Both the position numbers and the translations under genes were made by a program. Below are positions 50,547 to 58,966 of a stretch of DNA of 64,000 bases, piece after piece (the first letter of the stretch is position 1; each line of letters begins with the position of its first letter). The notes under the pieces were generated by a model that ran no database searches, had not been told where the DNA came from, and was given only the letters and a program-made list of their open reading frames with translations. The DNA is from Alsobacter sp045348435 (GTDB lineage Bacteria; Pseudomonadota; Alphaproteobacteria; Rhizobiales; Beijerinckiaceae). Location of the stretch: positions 2,666,001-2,730,000 of the forward strand of contig NZ_CP157484.1 in the NCBI RefSeq assembly GCF_045348435.1. The letters run 5' to 3'.

Positions 50547-51364
50547 TGCGCCATCAGCACCGGCAGGGTGGCCGATTCCAGCACCGTCCGGGTCGTGCCG
50601 CCCAGCACGACCTCGCGGAAGCGCGAATGGGCGTAGCCGCCCATGACCAGCAGATCCGCCCCCACGTCGGCGGCGTGCGACAGGAGCGCGTTGCCGATGT
50701 CGAGGTCGCTGGTGATGCGCCGCAGCTCGGCCCTCACGCCGTGGCGGGCCAGATGCCGCGTGATGTTGAAGCCCGGCAGGTCCGCCAGGCCCTCGGCGTT
50801 GATGGTCGTCACCTCCACGCGCTTGGCCCGCCGCAGCAGCGGCAGGGCGCCGGCCAGCGCCAGCGTCGCTTCGCGGCTGCCGTCCCAGGCCACGAGCGCG
50901 TGCTCCAGGCTGGCGGGGTCGCGCTGGATATAGGGCGTGACCAGGATCGGCCGGCCCGAGCCGAACAGCGCCGCCTGCAGGATGGAGGGCTCGGCCGTGG
51001 ACTTCTGCGCGTCGGGCTGACTCACCACCGTCAGGTCGAAATGGCGGGCGAGCTCGGCCGCCTGCCGGTCGCCGGCGGCGCTGGAGATCGTCGTCTTCAG
51101 GGCCTCGGCGACGACGCCGCGGGTGGCCGCGGCGCCCAGGAAACGCTCGCACAGCGCGTCGGCGGCGGCGTGCATCTCCACCGAGAGGCGTTGCACCAAA
51201 ACGCCGGCGGCCTCGGCGAACACATAGGCGTCGTCCACCTCGCCGACGGGGGCGACCCCGGTGGCGTGCGCGTCCAGGAGCGTCGCCAGGGACAGGCCGT
51301 AATTCAGCGTCGCGTCGCCGCCCCGCCCGCCCCCGAGCTCGATCAGTATGTCCTTCATCGGCAT
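50543..51364 (-). CDS. Universal stress protein (tandem UspA-type)
   Basis: This 273-residue protein has two UspA-like halves. The first starts KDILIELGGGRGGDATLNYG and is degenerate. The second (HALVAWDGSREATLALAGAL, ending GADLLVMGGYAHSRFREVVL then GGTTRTVLESATLPVLMAH) keeps the ATP-binding G-x2-G-x9-G-S/T pattern in recognisable form. It probably acts in stress survival. GGAGG lies 5 bases before the ATG at 51364. Confidence 0.9.
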   Translation of the reverse strand: MPMKDILIELGGGRGGDATLNYGLSLATLLDAHATGVAPVGEVDDAYVFAEAAGVLVQRLSVEMHAAADALCERFLGAAATRGVVAEALKTTISSAAGDRQAAELARHFDLTVVSQPDAQKSTAEPSILQAALFGSGRPILVTPYIQRDPASLEHALVAWDGSREATLALAGALPLLRRAKRVEVTTINAEGLADLPGFNITRHLARHGVRAELRRITSDLDIGNALLSHAADVGADLLVMGGYAHSRFREVVLGGTTRTVLESATLPVLMAH

Positions 51365-51462
51365 GACAGCCTCCCGTTCAGGCCGCCGAGCGCTGGCCTG
51401 TCAGGGCGATGCTGGCGCCATCCGCGGCGCCGCGCATTGCGGGCGATCAAACCCGCGAGGCG

Positions 51463-52266
51463 TCAGGCCTCCGCGGCGCGCGACACGAAGGGCGCGGCCA
51501 CCACGTTGCCGGCCCGCGGATCGCGGCCCGCGCCGCGTTCGCGCGGCGGCGGCTCGGCCGGACGCTCGGCGGCCTGCTGCGCCTGCGCCCGCTCGGCGGC
51601 TTGCGCCCGCTCGGCGGCCTGGGCTCGCTCGGCGGCTTGCGCCCGCTCGGCGGCTTGGCCGCGCTCCGGCTGCGTCCGCTCGGGCTGGGCCGGGCGTCGC
51701 TCCATCGGCTCGCGGCCGCCGCCGAAGCGCTGCAGCGGGCCGATGCCCTCCAGGTCGTCCAGGATGGCGTTCAGCGCCGCGTCATTGGCCTGCGGGGCCG
51801 GCTTGTTGGGCTGGCCCTCCATGGCGATGGCCCGGTCCGTCCAGGCGGCGTCGTCCGTCACCTCTGGCCCGAACCAGGCCGGCGGCCAGAAGCGCGCCGC
51901 GTCCTCGCCCTCGGCGAACTCCACATCCACCACGTCGACCGGCTGGGAGCTGAGGATCTTGGTGAGCTGCACCATCCGCCCCGCCGCGTCGAGGCGCGTG
52001 CGCTCGAAGCCGATCCGGGCCGCGCAGGCGTCCAGCAGCGCCTCCGCGTGGCGGCGCGGCACGTCGAAGCGCTCTTCCTCGGGCGCATCCTGGCCCTCAC
52101 GGGTGATCAGCACCAGCGTGCTGGCCTGCTGGCTGATCTCGACCGCCTGCTGCCGCTCGGTCTGCGTCGGGAGGTAGCCGGTCACCGACCGTTCCGACAC
52201 GCCGCGCTCCTTGCGCGCCAACCGCGCGAGCGCCGCCGATACAAGAAATCGACGAACCGATTTCAT
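51463..52266 (-). CDS. CYTH-like domain protein with hexapeptide repeats
   Basis: This 267-residue protein has an N-terminal 150 residues that follow the layout of CYTH (triphosphate tunnel) domains: MKSVRRFLVSAALARLARKE, GYLPTQTERQQAVEISQQ, LVLITREGQ, VVDVEFAEGEDAARFWP and PPAWFGPEVTDDAAWTDRAI, the last being the CYTH 'P-x-W-x-G-x-EVT-x-D' segment. The usual ExExK catalytic motif is absent at the N-terminus, so it is probably non-catalytic. The C-terminus holds the repeat AERAQA (four units) and a Pro/Arg-rich tail. GGAAGGGA before the ATG at 52266 decides the start. It is divergent from the PQQ operon by 299 bases. Confidence 0.65.
   Translation of the reverse strand: MKSVRRFLVSAALARLARKERGVSERSVTGYLPTQTERQQAVEISQQASTLVLITREGQDAPEEERFDVPRRHAEALLDACAARIGFERTRLDAAGRMVQLTKILSSQPVDVVDVEFAEGEDAARFWPPAWFGPEVTDDAAWTDRAIAMEGQPNKPAPQANDAALNAILDDLEGIGPLQRFGGGREPMERRPAQPERTQPERGQAAERAQAAERAQAAERAQAAERAQAQQAAERPAEPPPRERGAGRDPRAGNVVAAPFVSRAAEA
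51581..51658. repeat. 18-bp tandem repeat inside the CYTH-like gene
   Basis: Four tandem units of the type GCYTGCGCCCGCTCGGCG (51581, 51599, 51617, 51635) plus a partial fifth encode the AERAQA hexapeptide repeat. Units 2 and 4 are identical. Such arrays readily change copy number. Confidence 0.85.
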
Positions 52267-52565
52267 GGAGTAATCCCTTCCAAACACAATCGAGGGCCCA
52301 TCCGGCCCCTGTACGCCCCCTCATCAAGTCTGCGCGAATGGCTTTTTCGCGTCAAACTTGTGTACGCAGGTGTGTCCTAGCCTCACGCGCATCCTGGCCG
52401 GCGAGCCGCCGGCCCGGCGAATCGCCACGCCCGCCGACCCGACAGCCGACAGCCGGACCCTGCGTCGTGAGTGCGCTGGCGAACCGCAAAAGCTCGGGCG
52501 AAGCGGGCGATGGAACGGGAACTTGGGTTCTCCGGTTTTCCCGACGCCATGAGGTTTAGGAAGAC

Positions 52566-54389
52566 ATGACCTTTCGCCGGCTCACCGTGAAGCTCGCAAA
52601 AGGCGCCGTCGCCGCCTCGGTCCTGTGGGGCGCCCCGGCCTCGCCCGCCCTGGCCCAGTCCCCAGCGACGATCTCCGTCCCGAGGGCCGCCGCCCCGGCC
52701 GACGACGGCCAGTGGACCATGCCGGCGAAGAACTTCGCCAACACCCGCTTCAGCGAACTCAACGAGATCACGCCGGCCAATGTCGGCCAGCTCAAGGTGG
52801 ACTTCACCTTCTCGCTGGGCGTCAACAAGGGCCAGGAGGCCCCGCCCATCGTGGCCGGCGACACGATGTACATCGTCTCGCCCTATCCCAACGTGCTCTA
52901 TGCGCTCGATCTGACCAAGCCCGGCGCGCCGTTGAAATGGCGCTACGACCCCAAGCCCGAGGCCGCAGCGCAGGGCGTGGCCTGCTGCGACGTGGTCAAT
53001 CGCGGCCCCACCGTGGTCGACGGCAAGGTCTACATGTCGACGCTGGACGGCGACGTCGTGGCGGTGGACGCCGCCACCGGCAAGGAGGCCTGGAAGACCA
53101 AGGTGGCCGACATCAATGTCGGCGAGACGGTGACGATGGCCCCCTTCGTGGCGAAGGGGAAGGTGTTCGTCGGCGATTCCGGCGGCGAATACGGCGTGCG
53201 CGGCTGGATCCAGGCGCTCGACGCGGGCAGCGGCAAGCCGGTCTGGAAGGCCTACAACACCGGCCCGGACAACGAGGTGCTGATCGGGTCCGACTTCAAG
53301 CCCTTCTACGAGGCCGACCGCGCCAAGGACCTCGGCGTGTCCACCTGGCCGCCGGACGCCTGGCGCCAGGGCGGAGGCACGGTCTGGGGCTGGATCGCCT
53401 ACGACCCGGACCTGAACCTCCTCTATCACGGCACCGGCAATCCCGGTCCCTGGAACTCCGACCAACGTCCCGGCGACAACAAATGGACCAACGCCATCTT
53501 CGCCCGGAACCCCGACACCGGCCAGGCCCGCTGGGCCTATCAGATGACGCCCCACGACCTGTTCGACTGGGACGGCATCAATGAGAGCATTCTGCTCGAC
53601 ATTCCCTGGAAGGGCGAGATCCGCAAGACGCTGGTGCGCCCCGAGCGCAACGGCCACCTCTATGTGATCGACCGCGCCACCGGCGAGGTGCTGTCGGCGG
53701 AGGCCTACGCCGCCATCAACGCCACCTCCGGCGTCGATCTCAAGACCGGCCGCCTCGCCTATGTGAGCGACAAGCAGCCCCAGGTCGGCAAGGTGGTGCG
53801 CGACGTCTGCCCCACCGCCCCCGGCTCGAAGGACTGGAACCCCTCCGCCTTCTCGCCCGTCACGGGCCTGCTCTACATTCCTCACAACAATGTCTGCATG
53901 GACTGGGAGTCCGTCGAGACGAGCTACATCGCCGGCACCCCCTATGTCGGCGCCGAGGTGCGGATGAAGCCCGGGCCCGGCGGCCATATGGGCGAGTTCA
54001 AGGCCTGGAACATCCTGGAGGGCAAGCCCGCCTGGGTCATCACCGAGCGCTTTCCGGTCTGGAGCGGGGCGCTGGCCACGGCCGGAGACCTCGTCTTCTA
54101 CGGAGACATGGAAGGCTGGTTCAAGGCGGTGAACGCCCGCACGGGAGAGATCGTGTGGAAGTTCAAGACCGCCTCCGGGATCATCGGCCAGCCCACCACC
54201 TACAAGGGCCCGGACGGGCGCCAGTACGTCGCCATCCTGTCGGGCGTGGGCGGCTGGGCCGGCGCGATCGTCTCCGGCGACCTCGACCCGCGCGACGGCA
54301 CGGCCGCCAAGGGGTTCGTCAACGCGGTCCGGGATCTGAAGAACGTCACCACGCCGGGAGGGACGCTCTATGTCTTCCGCCTCCCCTGA
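52566..54389 (+). CDS. PQQ-dependent alcohol dehydrogenase, predicted lanthanide-dependent
   Basis: This 607-residue periplasmic quinoprotein is of the methanol/ethanol dehydrogenase family. The signal peptide ends near ALA-Q (residue 30). The eight-bladed propeller contains the vicinal disulfide pair Cys140-Cys141 (GVACCDVVNRG). Glu208 (GGEYGVRG), Asn292 (GNPGPWN) and Asp334 (PHDLFDWDGIN) show the same spacing (84 and 42) as the metal ligands Glu177/Asn261/Asp303 of MxaF. Residue 336, two after the catalytic Asp, is Asp rather than Ala, the hallmark of lanthanide-using XoxF/ExaF-type enzymes. GGAAG is 5 bases before the ATG. It overlaps the cytochrome gene by 20 bases. The alcohol substrate is not evident. 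Confidence 0.93.
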   Translation: MTFRRLTVKLAKGAVAASVLWGAPASPALAQSPATISVPRAAAPADDGQWTMPAKNFANTRFSELNEITPANVGQLKVDFTFSLGVNKGQEAPPIVAGDTMYIVSPYPNVLYALDLTKPGAPLKWRYDPKPEAAAQGVACCDVVNRGPTVVDGKVYMSTLDGDVVAVDAATGKEAWKTKVADINVGETVTMAPFVAKGKVFVGDSGGEYGVRGWIQALDAGSGKPVWKAYNTGPDNEVLIGSDFKPFYEADRAKDLGVSTWPPDAWRQGGGTVWGWIAYDPDLNLLYHGTGNPGPWNSDQRPGDNKWTNAIFARNPDTGQARWAYQMTPHDLFDWDGINESILLDIPWKGEIRKTLVRPERNGHLYVIDRATGEVLSAEAYAAINATSGVDLKTGRLAYVSDKQPQVGKVVRDVCPTAPGSKDWNPSAFSPVTGLLYIPHNNVCMDWESVETSYIAGTPYVGAEVRMKPGPGGHMGEFKAWNILEGKPAWVITERFPVWSGALATAGDLVFYGDMEGWFKAVNARTGEIVWKFKTASGIIGQPTTYKGPDGRQYVAILSGVGGWAGAIVSGDLDPRDGTAAKGFVNAVRDLKNVTTPGGTLYVFRLP

Positions 54390-54960
54390 CGTCAGCGTCC
54401 ACGCCGTCGCAGGCGGCGCCCTGCTGGTCGCCATGAGCCTCGCGGTCGCCGGATGCCAGCGCGAGGAGCGCGAGTATCGGCCCTTCCCGGTCGCCGACGA
54501 GAGCCGCGAGGCCATCGCGCTCACCACCAACTCGGCCGGGCCCTCGCCCCCCGAGATCAAGGTCAGCGGCAAGGGCCGGACCTATGAGGCCAACGCCTAC
54601 CACCAGAGCCAGGGCAAGAAGTACTACGCCTGGTTCAACTGCAATGGCTGCCACGCCAATGGCGGCGGCGACTCCGGCCCGCCCCTGATGGACGACCGCT
54701 GGATCTATGGCGGCTCCATCGAAAACATCGTCCAGACCATCCGCGAGGGCCGGCCCAACGGCATGCCCTCCTTCCGCGGCAAGATCCCGGACGACCAGAT
54801 CTGGCAGATCGCCGCCTATGTGAAGTCGATGAGCGGCGGAACCAGCTCCGATTCCGCGCCGCAGCGCAACGACGACATGCATGCGCGTCCCTCCGAGAGC
54901 CGCACGCCGCCGAGCCCGCCCGGCAACGGCGCGACGGCCCAGCCGGGTCCCCTGAAATGA
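54370..54960 (+). CDS. Lipoprotein c-type cytochrome
   Basis: This 196-residue class I-like monohaem cytochrome c has a lipoprotein signal (LAVAGC, lipid-modified Cys29). The haem motif is Cys91-x-x-Cys94-His95 (CNGCH), with Met132 in NGMPSF as likely sixth ligand. A Pro/Ser-rich tail follows. Its start lies inside the dehydrogenase gene and its stop overlaps coxB (ATGA), so the three are coupled. It probably accepts electrons from the PQQ enzyme at the membrane and passes them to the oxidase; that role is inferred from order. Confidence 0.92.
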   Translation: MSSASPDVSVHAVAGGALLVAMSLAVAGCQREEREYRPFPVADESREAIALTTNSAGPSPPEIKVSGKGRTYEANAYHQSQGKKYYAWFNCNGCHANGGGDSGPPLMDDRWIYGGSIENIVQTIREGRPNGMPSFRGKIPDDQIWQIAAYVKSMSGGTSSDSAPQRNDDMHARPSESRTPPSPPGNGATAQPGPLK

Positions 54961-55973
54961 CGGCCCGCCGGGCGCTGGTCCTGCCTGCGCCGCTTCTGCT
55001 AGCGCTTGGCGGCTGCGAGCGCTGGCCCGCCGCCCTCGACCCGCACTCGCCGGAAGCCTCCTCCATCGCGTCGCTGATCGGGGGCTTCGTCGCCCTGCTC
55101 GGCGCCATCTGGCTGGCCGTCGTCGTCGCCAGCCTGCTCGCCATCCGGCGCGGCCGCGCCGATGCGGCCTCGGCCGAACCGCAGTCCTATGACGCGGCGG
55201 CCGAGCGCCGCCGGACCGCGTGGGTCAGCGTCCTGACGGTGGCGACGGCGGTGGTCGTGCTGGTCCTGACGGGGTTCAGCTACGCCACGCAGCGCGTGCT
55301 GTTCGGACCGCGCCAGGAAGGCCTGACCATCCTGGCGACCGGCCACCAATGGTGGTGGGAGCTGCGCTACGAGGACGCCGACCCGTCCAGGATCGTCGAG
55401 ACCGCCAACGAGATCCATGTCCCGGTCGACGTGCCGGTGACCCTCAAGCTGGAGTCCTCGGACGTGATCCACAGCCTGTGGATCCCCAGCCTGATGGGTA
55501 AGATCGACCTGATCCCCGGTCGCCAGAACTATTTGCGGTTCAAGGCTGCGGCGCCGGGCGTCTATCGCGGCCAGTGCGCCGAGTTCTGCGGGGTCCAGCA
55601 CGCCCATATGGGCCTCCTCGTCGTCGCCGAGCCGGTCGAAGACTTCGAGCGCTGGCGGGACGCCCAGCGCCGGACCGCCGTGGAGCCCTCCGATCCCGAG
55701 CGTCAGGCCGGGCATGACGCCTTCCTGAAGCGCCCCTGCGTGATGTGCCACGCCATCCGGGGCGCCGGAGCGGGCGGCAGGTCTGGGCCGGACCTCACGC
55801 ATGTGGGCGGACGCCGCACCATCGGCGCCGGGACTTTGCCGGCGACGCGCGGCGCGCTCGCCGCCTGGATCGTCGATCCGCATGGGGTGAAGCCCGGCGT
55901 CGACATGCCGATGGTCAAGCTCGATCCGGACGAGCTGAATTCGATCTCGGCCTATCTCGAGAGCCTTAAATGA
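54957..55973 (+). CDS. coxB: Cytochrome c oxidase subunit II with fused haem-c domain (caa3 type)
   Basis: This 338-residue subunit has a lipoprotein-type leader (LALGGC, Cys20), two membrane helices (about 40-63 and 89-110) and the CuA cupredoxin domain with all ligands: His172, Cys207, Glu209, Cys211, His215, Met218. A C-terminal cytochrome c domain follows (CVMCH, Cys261/Cys264/His265). The fused haem marks the caa3 class, which takes electrons directly from a quinol-fed or dehydrogenase-fed cytochrome. Start and stop both overlap neighbouring genes (ATGA). Confidence 0.96.
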   Translation: MTARRALVLPAPLLLALGGCERWPAALDPHSPEASSIASLIGGFVALLGAIWLAVVVASLLAIRRGRADAASAEPQSYDAAAERRRTAWVSVLTVATAVVVLVLTGFSYATQRVLFGPRQEGLTILATGHQWWWELRYEDADPSRIVETANEIHVPVDVPVTLKLESSDVIHSLWIPSLMGKIDLIPGRQNYLRFKAAAPGVYRGQCAEFCGVQHAHMGLLVVAEPVEDFERWRDAQRRTAVEPSDPERQAGHDAFLKRPCVMCHAIRGAGAGGRSGPDLTHVGGRRTIGAGTLPATRGALAAWIVDPHGVKPGVDMPMVKLDPDELNSISAYLESLK

Positions 55974-57931
55974 CCGACGTCGCAGCCCGCATCCCGCCCG
56001 GAGCCGCGCCCGCCAAAGCCCGCGAGAGGCTGCTGCGCGACAAGGATCTGCGCGACACCGGGCTCGGCCCCACGGACTTGCACGACAGGCTGAGCGCGGC
56101 CTGGGGCTCGGGGCGCGGCCTCCTCGCCTGGCTCTCGGACGTCGACCACAAGGCGGTGGGGCGGCGCTACATCGCCACCGCCTTCCTGTTCCTGTTTCTG
56201 GCGGGCGCGGCGGCGGTCGCTATGCGGCTGCAGCTGGCGCGGCCGGAGTCCCGGCTGATCGGCCCGGACCTCTACAACCAGCTCTTCACGATGCACGGCA
56301 CGACCATGATGTTCCTGTTCGCCGTTCCGGTGATGCAGGCCTTCGCGGTCTATCTGGTGCCGCTGATGGTGGGCACCCGCAACATCGCGTTCCCGCGGCT
56401 GACCTTGTTCAGCTACTACGTCTTCGCCTTCGGCGGAGCGCTGATCTGGGTCGCGTTCATGCTGAACATCGGCCCGGACGTGGGCTGGTTCGCGTATACG
56501 CCGCTCTCCGGACCCGAGTTCTCGCCCGGCAAGCGCTCCGACATCTGGGCCCAGATGATCACCTTCACGGAGGTGTCGTCGCTCGCCGTGGCCGTCTCGG
56601 TGATCGTCACCACCTTCAAGCAGCGCGCGCCCGGCATGACGCTGGACCGCATCCCCCTGCTCGTCTGGGCGATGCTGGTGACGTCCTTCGTCATCCTCTT
56701 CGCCATGCCGGCCGTGATGCTGGCCTCCAGCATGCTGATCATGGACCGGCTGGTCGGGACCCAGTTCTTCAACCCTGCGGAGGGCGGCGACAGCCTGCTC
56801 TGGCAGCATCTGTTCTGGTTCTTCGGCCACCCGGAGGTCTACATCATCTTCCTGCCCGGGACCGGCTTCGTGTCCCAGATCATCGGCGCCTTCTCGCGCC
56901 GCCCTGTGTTCGGGTACCTGGCGCTGGTGCTGGCGCTGGCGGCGACCGGCTTCCTGTCCTTCGGGCTGTGGGTGCACCACATGTTCGCGACGGACCTGCC
57001 GCAACTGGGCGCGAGCTTCTTCACCGCGTCCAGCATGCTGATCGCGGTGCCGAGCGGCGTTCAGATCTTCTGCTGGATCGCGACGCTCTGGGGCAGCCGC
57101 CCGGTCCTGGCGACCCCGATGCTGTTCGTGCTCGGCTTCCTGTTCATCTTCGTGCTCGGCGGCATGACCGGCGTGATGGTGGCCTCCGTGCCGATCGACC
57201 TGCAGGTCCACGACACCTATTTCGTCGTGGCCCACTTCCACTACGTGCTGATCGGCGGCGCGGTCTTTCCATTGATCGGGGCGGTCTACTACTGGTTCCC
57301 CAAGATCACCGGCCGGATGCTGAGCGAGCGGATGGGGCGCTGGAATTTCTGGCTCGCCTTCGTCGGCTTCAACCTGACGTTCTTCGTCATGCATATCCTG
57401 GGGCTGATGGGCATGCCCCGGCGCGTCTACACCTACCAGGCCGACCTCGGCTGGGGGCCGCTGAACCTCGTCGCCACGGCGGGCTCTCTGGTGCTGGCCG
57501 CGAGCTTCGTCCTGCTGGCCGTCAACGTCGTCGCGAGCCTGCGCTCCGGGGCCCGGGCCGGGCCCGACCCCTGGGGAGCGGGCACGCTGGAATGGGCCAC
57601 GCCCTCCCCGCCTCCCGTCTACAACTTCGCGCGCTTTCCCATCGTCACCCACCGCGAGCCGCTCTGGGCCGAGCCCGACGGCCTGCCGGTCGCGCATGGC
57701 CTTGCGGTGAACCAGCGCGAGGTCCTGGTCACGACGCTGACCGAGGCCCGGCCGGACCTGCGCGAGACCATGGTCGGCCCCTCGATCTGGCCGCTGATCT
57801 CGGCCGTCGCGGTCGCCATCGCGTTCATCGCCTCCATCTTCTCGCCCTATGCGGTGATCTGGGGCAGCGCCCTGGTCGGGGCCGCGCTGCTCGGCTGGTT
57901 CTGGCCGAAATCGCCCAAGGAGGACCTCTGA
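55970..57931 (+). CDS. coxA: Cytochrome c oxidase subunit I
   Basis: This 653-residue haem-copper oxidase subunit has more than twelve membrane helices. Haem and CuB ligands are in FTMHGTTMM, FGHPEVYIIF (including the Glu of the D-pathway, an A1-type feature), LWVHHMF and VVAHFHYVL. The first 50 residues are a soluble extension, and about 60 C-terminal residues form two additional helices (SIWPLISAVAVAIAFIASIF, then AVIWGSALVGAALLGWFW). It is the proton-pumping catalytic subunit of the operon oxidase. Confidence 0.97.
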   Translation: MTDVAARIPPGAAPAKARERLLRDKDLRDTGLGPTDLHDRLSAAWGSGRGLLAWLSDVDHKAVGRRYIATAFLFLFLAGAAAVAMRLQLARPESRLIGPDLYNQLFTMHGTTMMFLFAVPVMQAFAVYLVPLMVGTRNIAFPRLTLFSYYVFAFGGALIWVAFMLNIGPDVGWFAYTPLSGPEFSPGKRSDIWAQMITFTEVSSLAVAVSVIVTTFKQRAPGMTLDRIPLLVWAMLVTSFVILFAMPAVMLASSMLIMDRLVGTQFFNPAEGGDSLLWQHLFWFFGHPEVYIIFLPGTGFVSQIIGAFSRRPVFGYLALVLALAATGFLSFGLWVHHMFATDLPQLGASFFTASSMLIAVPSGVQIFCWIATLWGSRPVLATPMLFVLGFLFIFVLGGMTGVMVASVPIDLQVHDTYFVVAHFHYVLIGGAVFPLIGAVYYWFPKITGRMLSERMGRWNFWLAFVGFNLTFFVMHILGLMGMPRRVYTYQADLGWGPLNLVATAGSLVLAASFVLLAVNVVASLRSGARAGPDPWGAGTLEWATPSPPPVYNFARFPIVTHREPLWAEPDGLPVAHGLAVNQREVLVTTLTEARPDLRETMVGPSIWPLISAVAVAIAFIASIFSPYAVIWGSALVGAALLGWFWPKSPKEDL

Positions 57932-57978
57932 TGACGACGGTCCGTCCCGCAGGCCCCATTCCGGGGAGGCCGTCATGA
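57931..57978 (+). CDS. 15-residue micro-ORF between coxA and coxC
   Basis: MTTVRPAGPIPGRPS is encoded by an ATG that overlaps the coxA stop (ATGA) and ends in a TGA that overlaps the coxC start (ATGA). AAGGAGG lies 7 bases before its ATG, the best ribosome site in the operon, while the coxC site GGGGAGG lies within the micro-ORF. It is out of frame with coxC. It may be a translated coupling leader or a tiny peptide; no family is recognised. Confidence 0.45.
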   Translation: MTTVRPAGPIPGRPS

Positions 57979-58574
57979 AGATGCGCGCGGTCGCGGATCT
58001 GTCCGGCCTGCCCACCTACGCGTTCGGCTCCCGCAGCCCGATCTGGTGGGGCACGCTCGGCTTCGTCGCCATCGAGGGCATGGGCTTCGCCCTGGCGGTC
58101 GGGAGCTATCTCTATCTCCACCACCTCAATCCGCAGTGGCCGCTCAGCGCCGATCCGCCCAACCCCTGGCCGGGCGTGATCCTGACTCTGCTCCTGCTGG
58201 CGAGCCTCTGGCCGAACCGCCTGGTCGACAAGGCGGCCCATGAGGAGAACCTCGCCGCGGTGCGCCGGCTCTCCGTCATCATGTCCGTGATGGGCCTCGC
58301 CGCCATCGGGGTCCGCCTCTGGGAGTTCGGCGTCTTGCATGTGCGCTGGGACCAGAACGCCTACGGGTCGCTGACCTGGCTGATGCTGGGCCTGCACGCC
58401 ACCCACCTGATCACCGACGTCGGCGACACGCTGGTGCTCACGGCCCTGATGTTCACCCGCCACGGCCAGGGCAAGCGCTTCAGCGACGTCAGCGACAACG
58501 CCTTCTACTGGTACTTCGTGGTGGGGGCCTGGCTGCCGATCTTCCTCGTCGTCTACGGGATCCCGAGATGGTGA
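57975..58574 (+). CDS. coxC: Cytochrome c oxidase subunit III
   Basis: This 199-residue membrane protein of about five helices is short relative to mitochondrial-type subunit III. Family-like segments are SRSPIWWGTLGFVAIEGMGF, WPNRLVDKAAHEENLAAVRR and LMLGLHATHLITDVGDT. GGGGAGG is 5 bases before the ATG. Its stop overlaps the next gene by 7 bases. Confidence 0.9.
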   Translation: MKMRAVADLSGLPTYAFGSRSPIWWGTLGFVAIEGMGFALAVGSYLYLHHLNPQWPLSADPPNPWPGVILTLLLLASLWPNRLVDKAAHEENLAAVRRLSVIMSVMGLAAIGVRLWEFGVLHVRWDQNAYGSLTWLMLGLHATHLITDVGDTLVLTALMFTRHGQGKRFSDVSDNAFYWYFVVGAWLPIFLVVYGIPRW

Positions 58575-58966
58575 AGCCCCGCCCCACGCTGTCCGACGAC
58601 GCCCTGTCGCAGGGCCAGCTGGGCCCGCGCCACCCCCGGTTCGGCTGGATGGGCCTGGCGCTCGGCCCCGGCGCCTGGGCCGTGAACACGCAGGCCAACC
58701 TCATCCTCACGCCCTTCGCCTGCGCCGCTGGACGGCCCTGGCCCGTCTATGTCTCCCTCGCGCTGGCGCTGGTCTCGCTCGCCGGGGCGGTCGCCTCGGC
58801 GGTCGTCTGGAGCCGGGCCGGCGGCCTGGCCCGCTACCGCGAGCGCGGCGACGGCAAGCCGGGCCTGCTCCTGGCCGGGATCGGGGTCGGCTCTGGCCTC
58901 CTCTTCGCCCTCGTCATCCTGACCCAGGGCGCGGCCGGGCTCGTCTTCATCGGGTGCGAGAGATGA
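58568..58966 (+). CDS. Small three-helix membrane protein of the oxidase operon
   Basis: This 132-residue hydrophobic protein has three predicted membrane helices (about 28-50, 58-83 and 100-125: WMGLALGPGAWAVN, PVYVSLALALVSLAGAVASA, GLLLAGIGVGSGLLFALVIL). It resembles the small accessory membrane proteins found in caa3 oxidase operons but I cannot name a family. Both ends overlap neighbours (TGGTGA with coxC; ATGA with the CtaG-like gene), so it belongs to the same translational chain. Confidence 0.75.
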   Translation: MVKPRPTLSDDALSQGQLGPRHPRFGWMGLALGPGAWAVNTQANLILTPFACAAGRPWPVYVSLALALVSLAGAVASAVVWSRAGGLARYRERGDGKPGLLLAGIGVGSGLLFALVILTQGAAGLVFIGCER

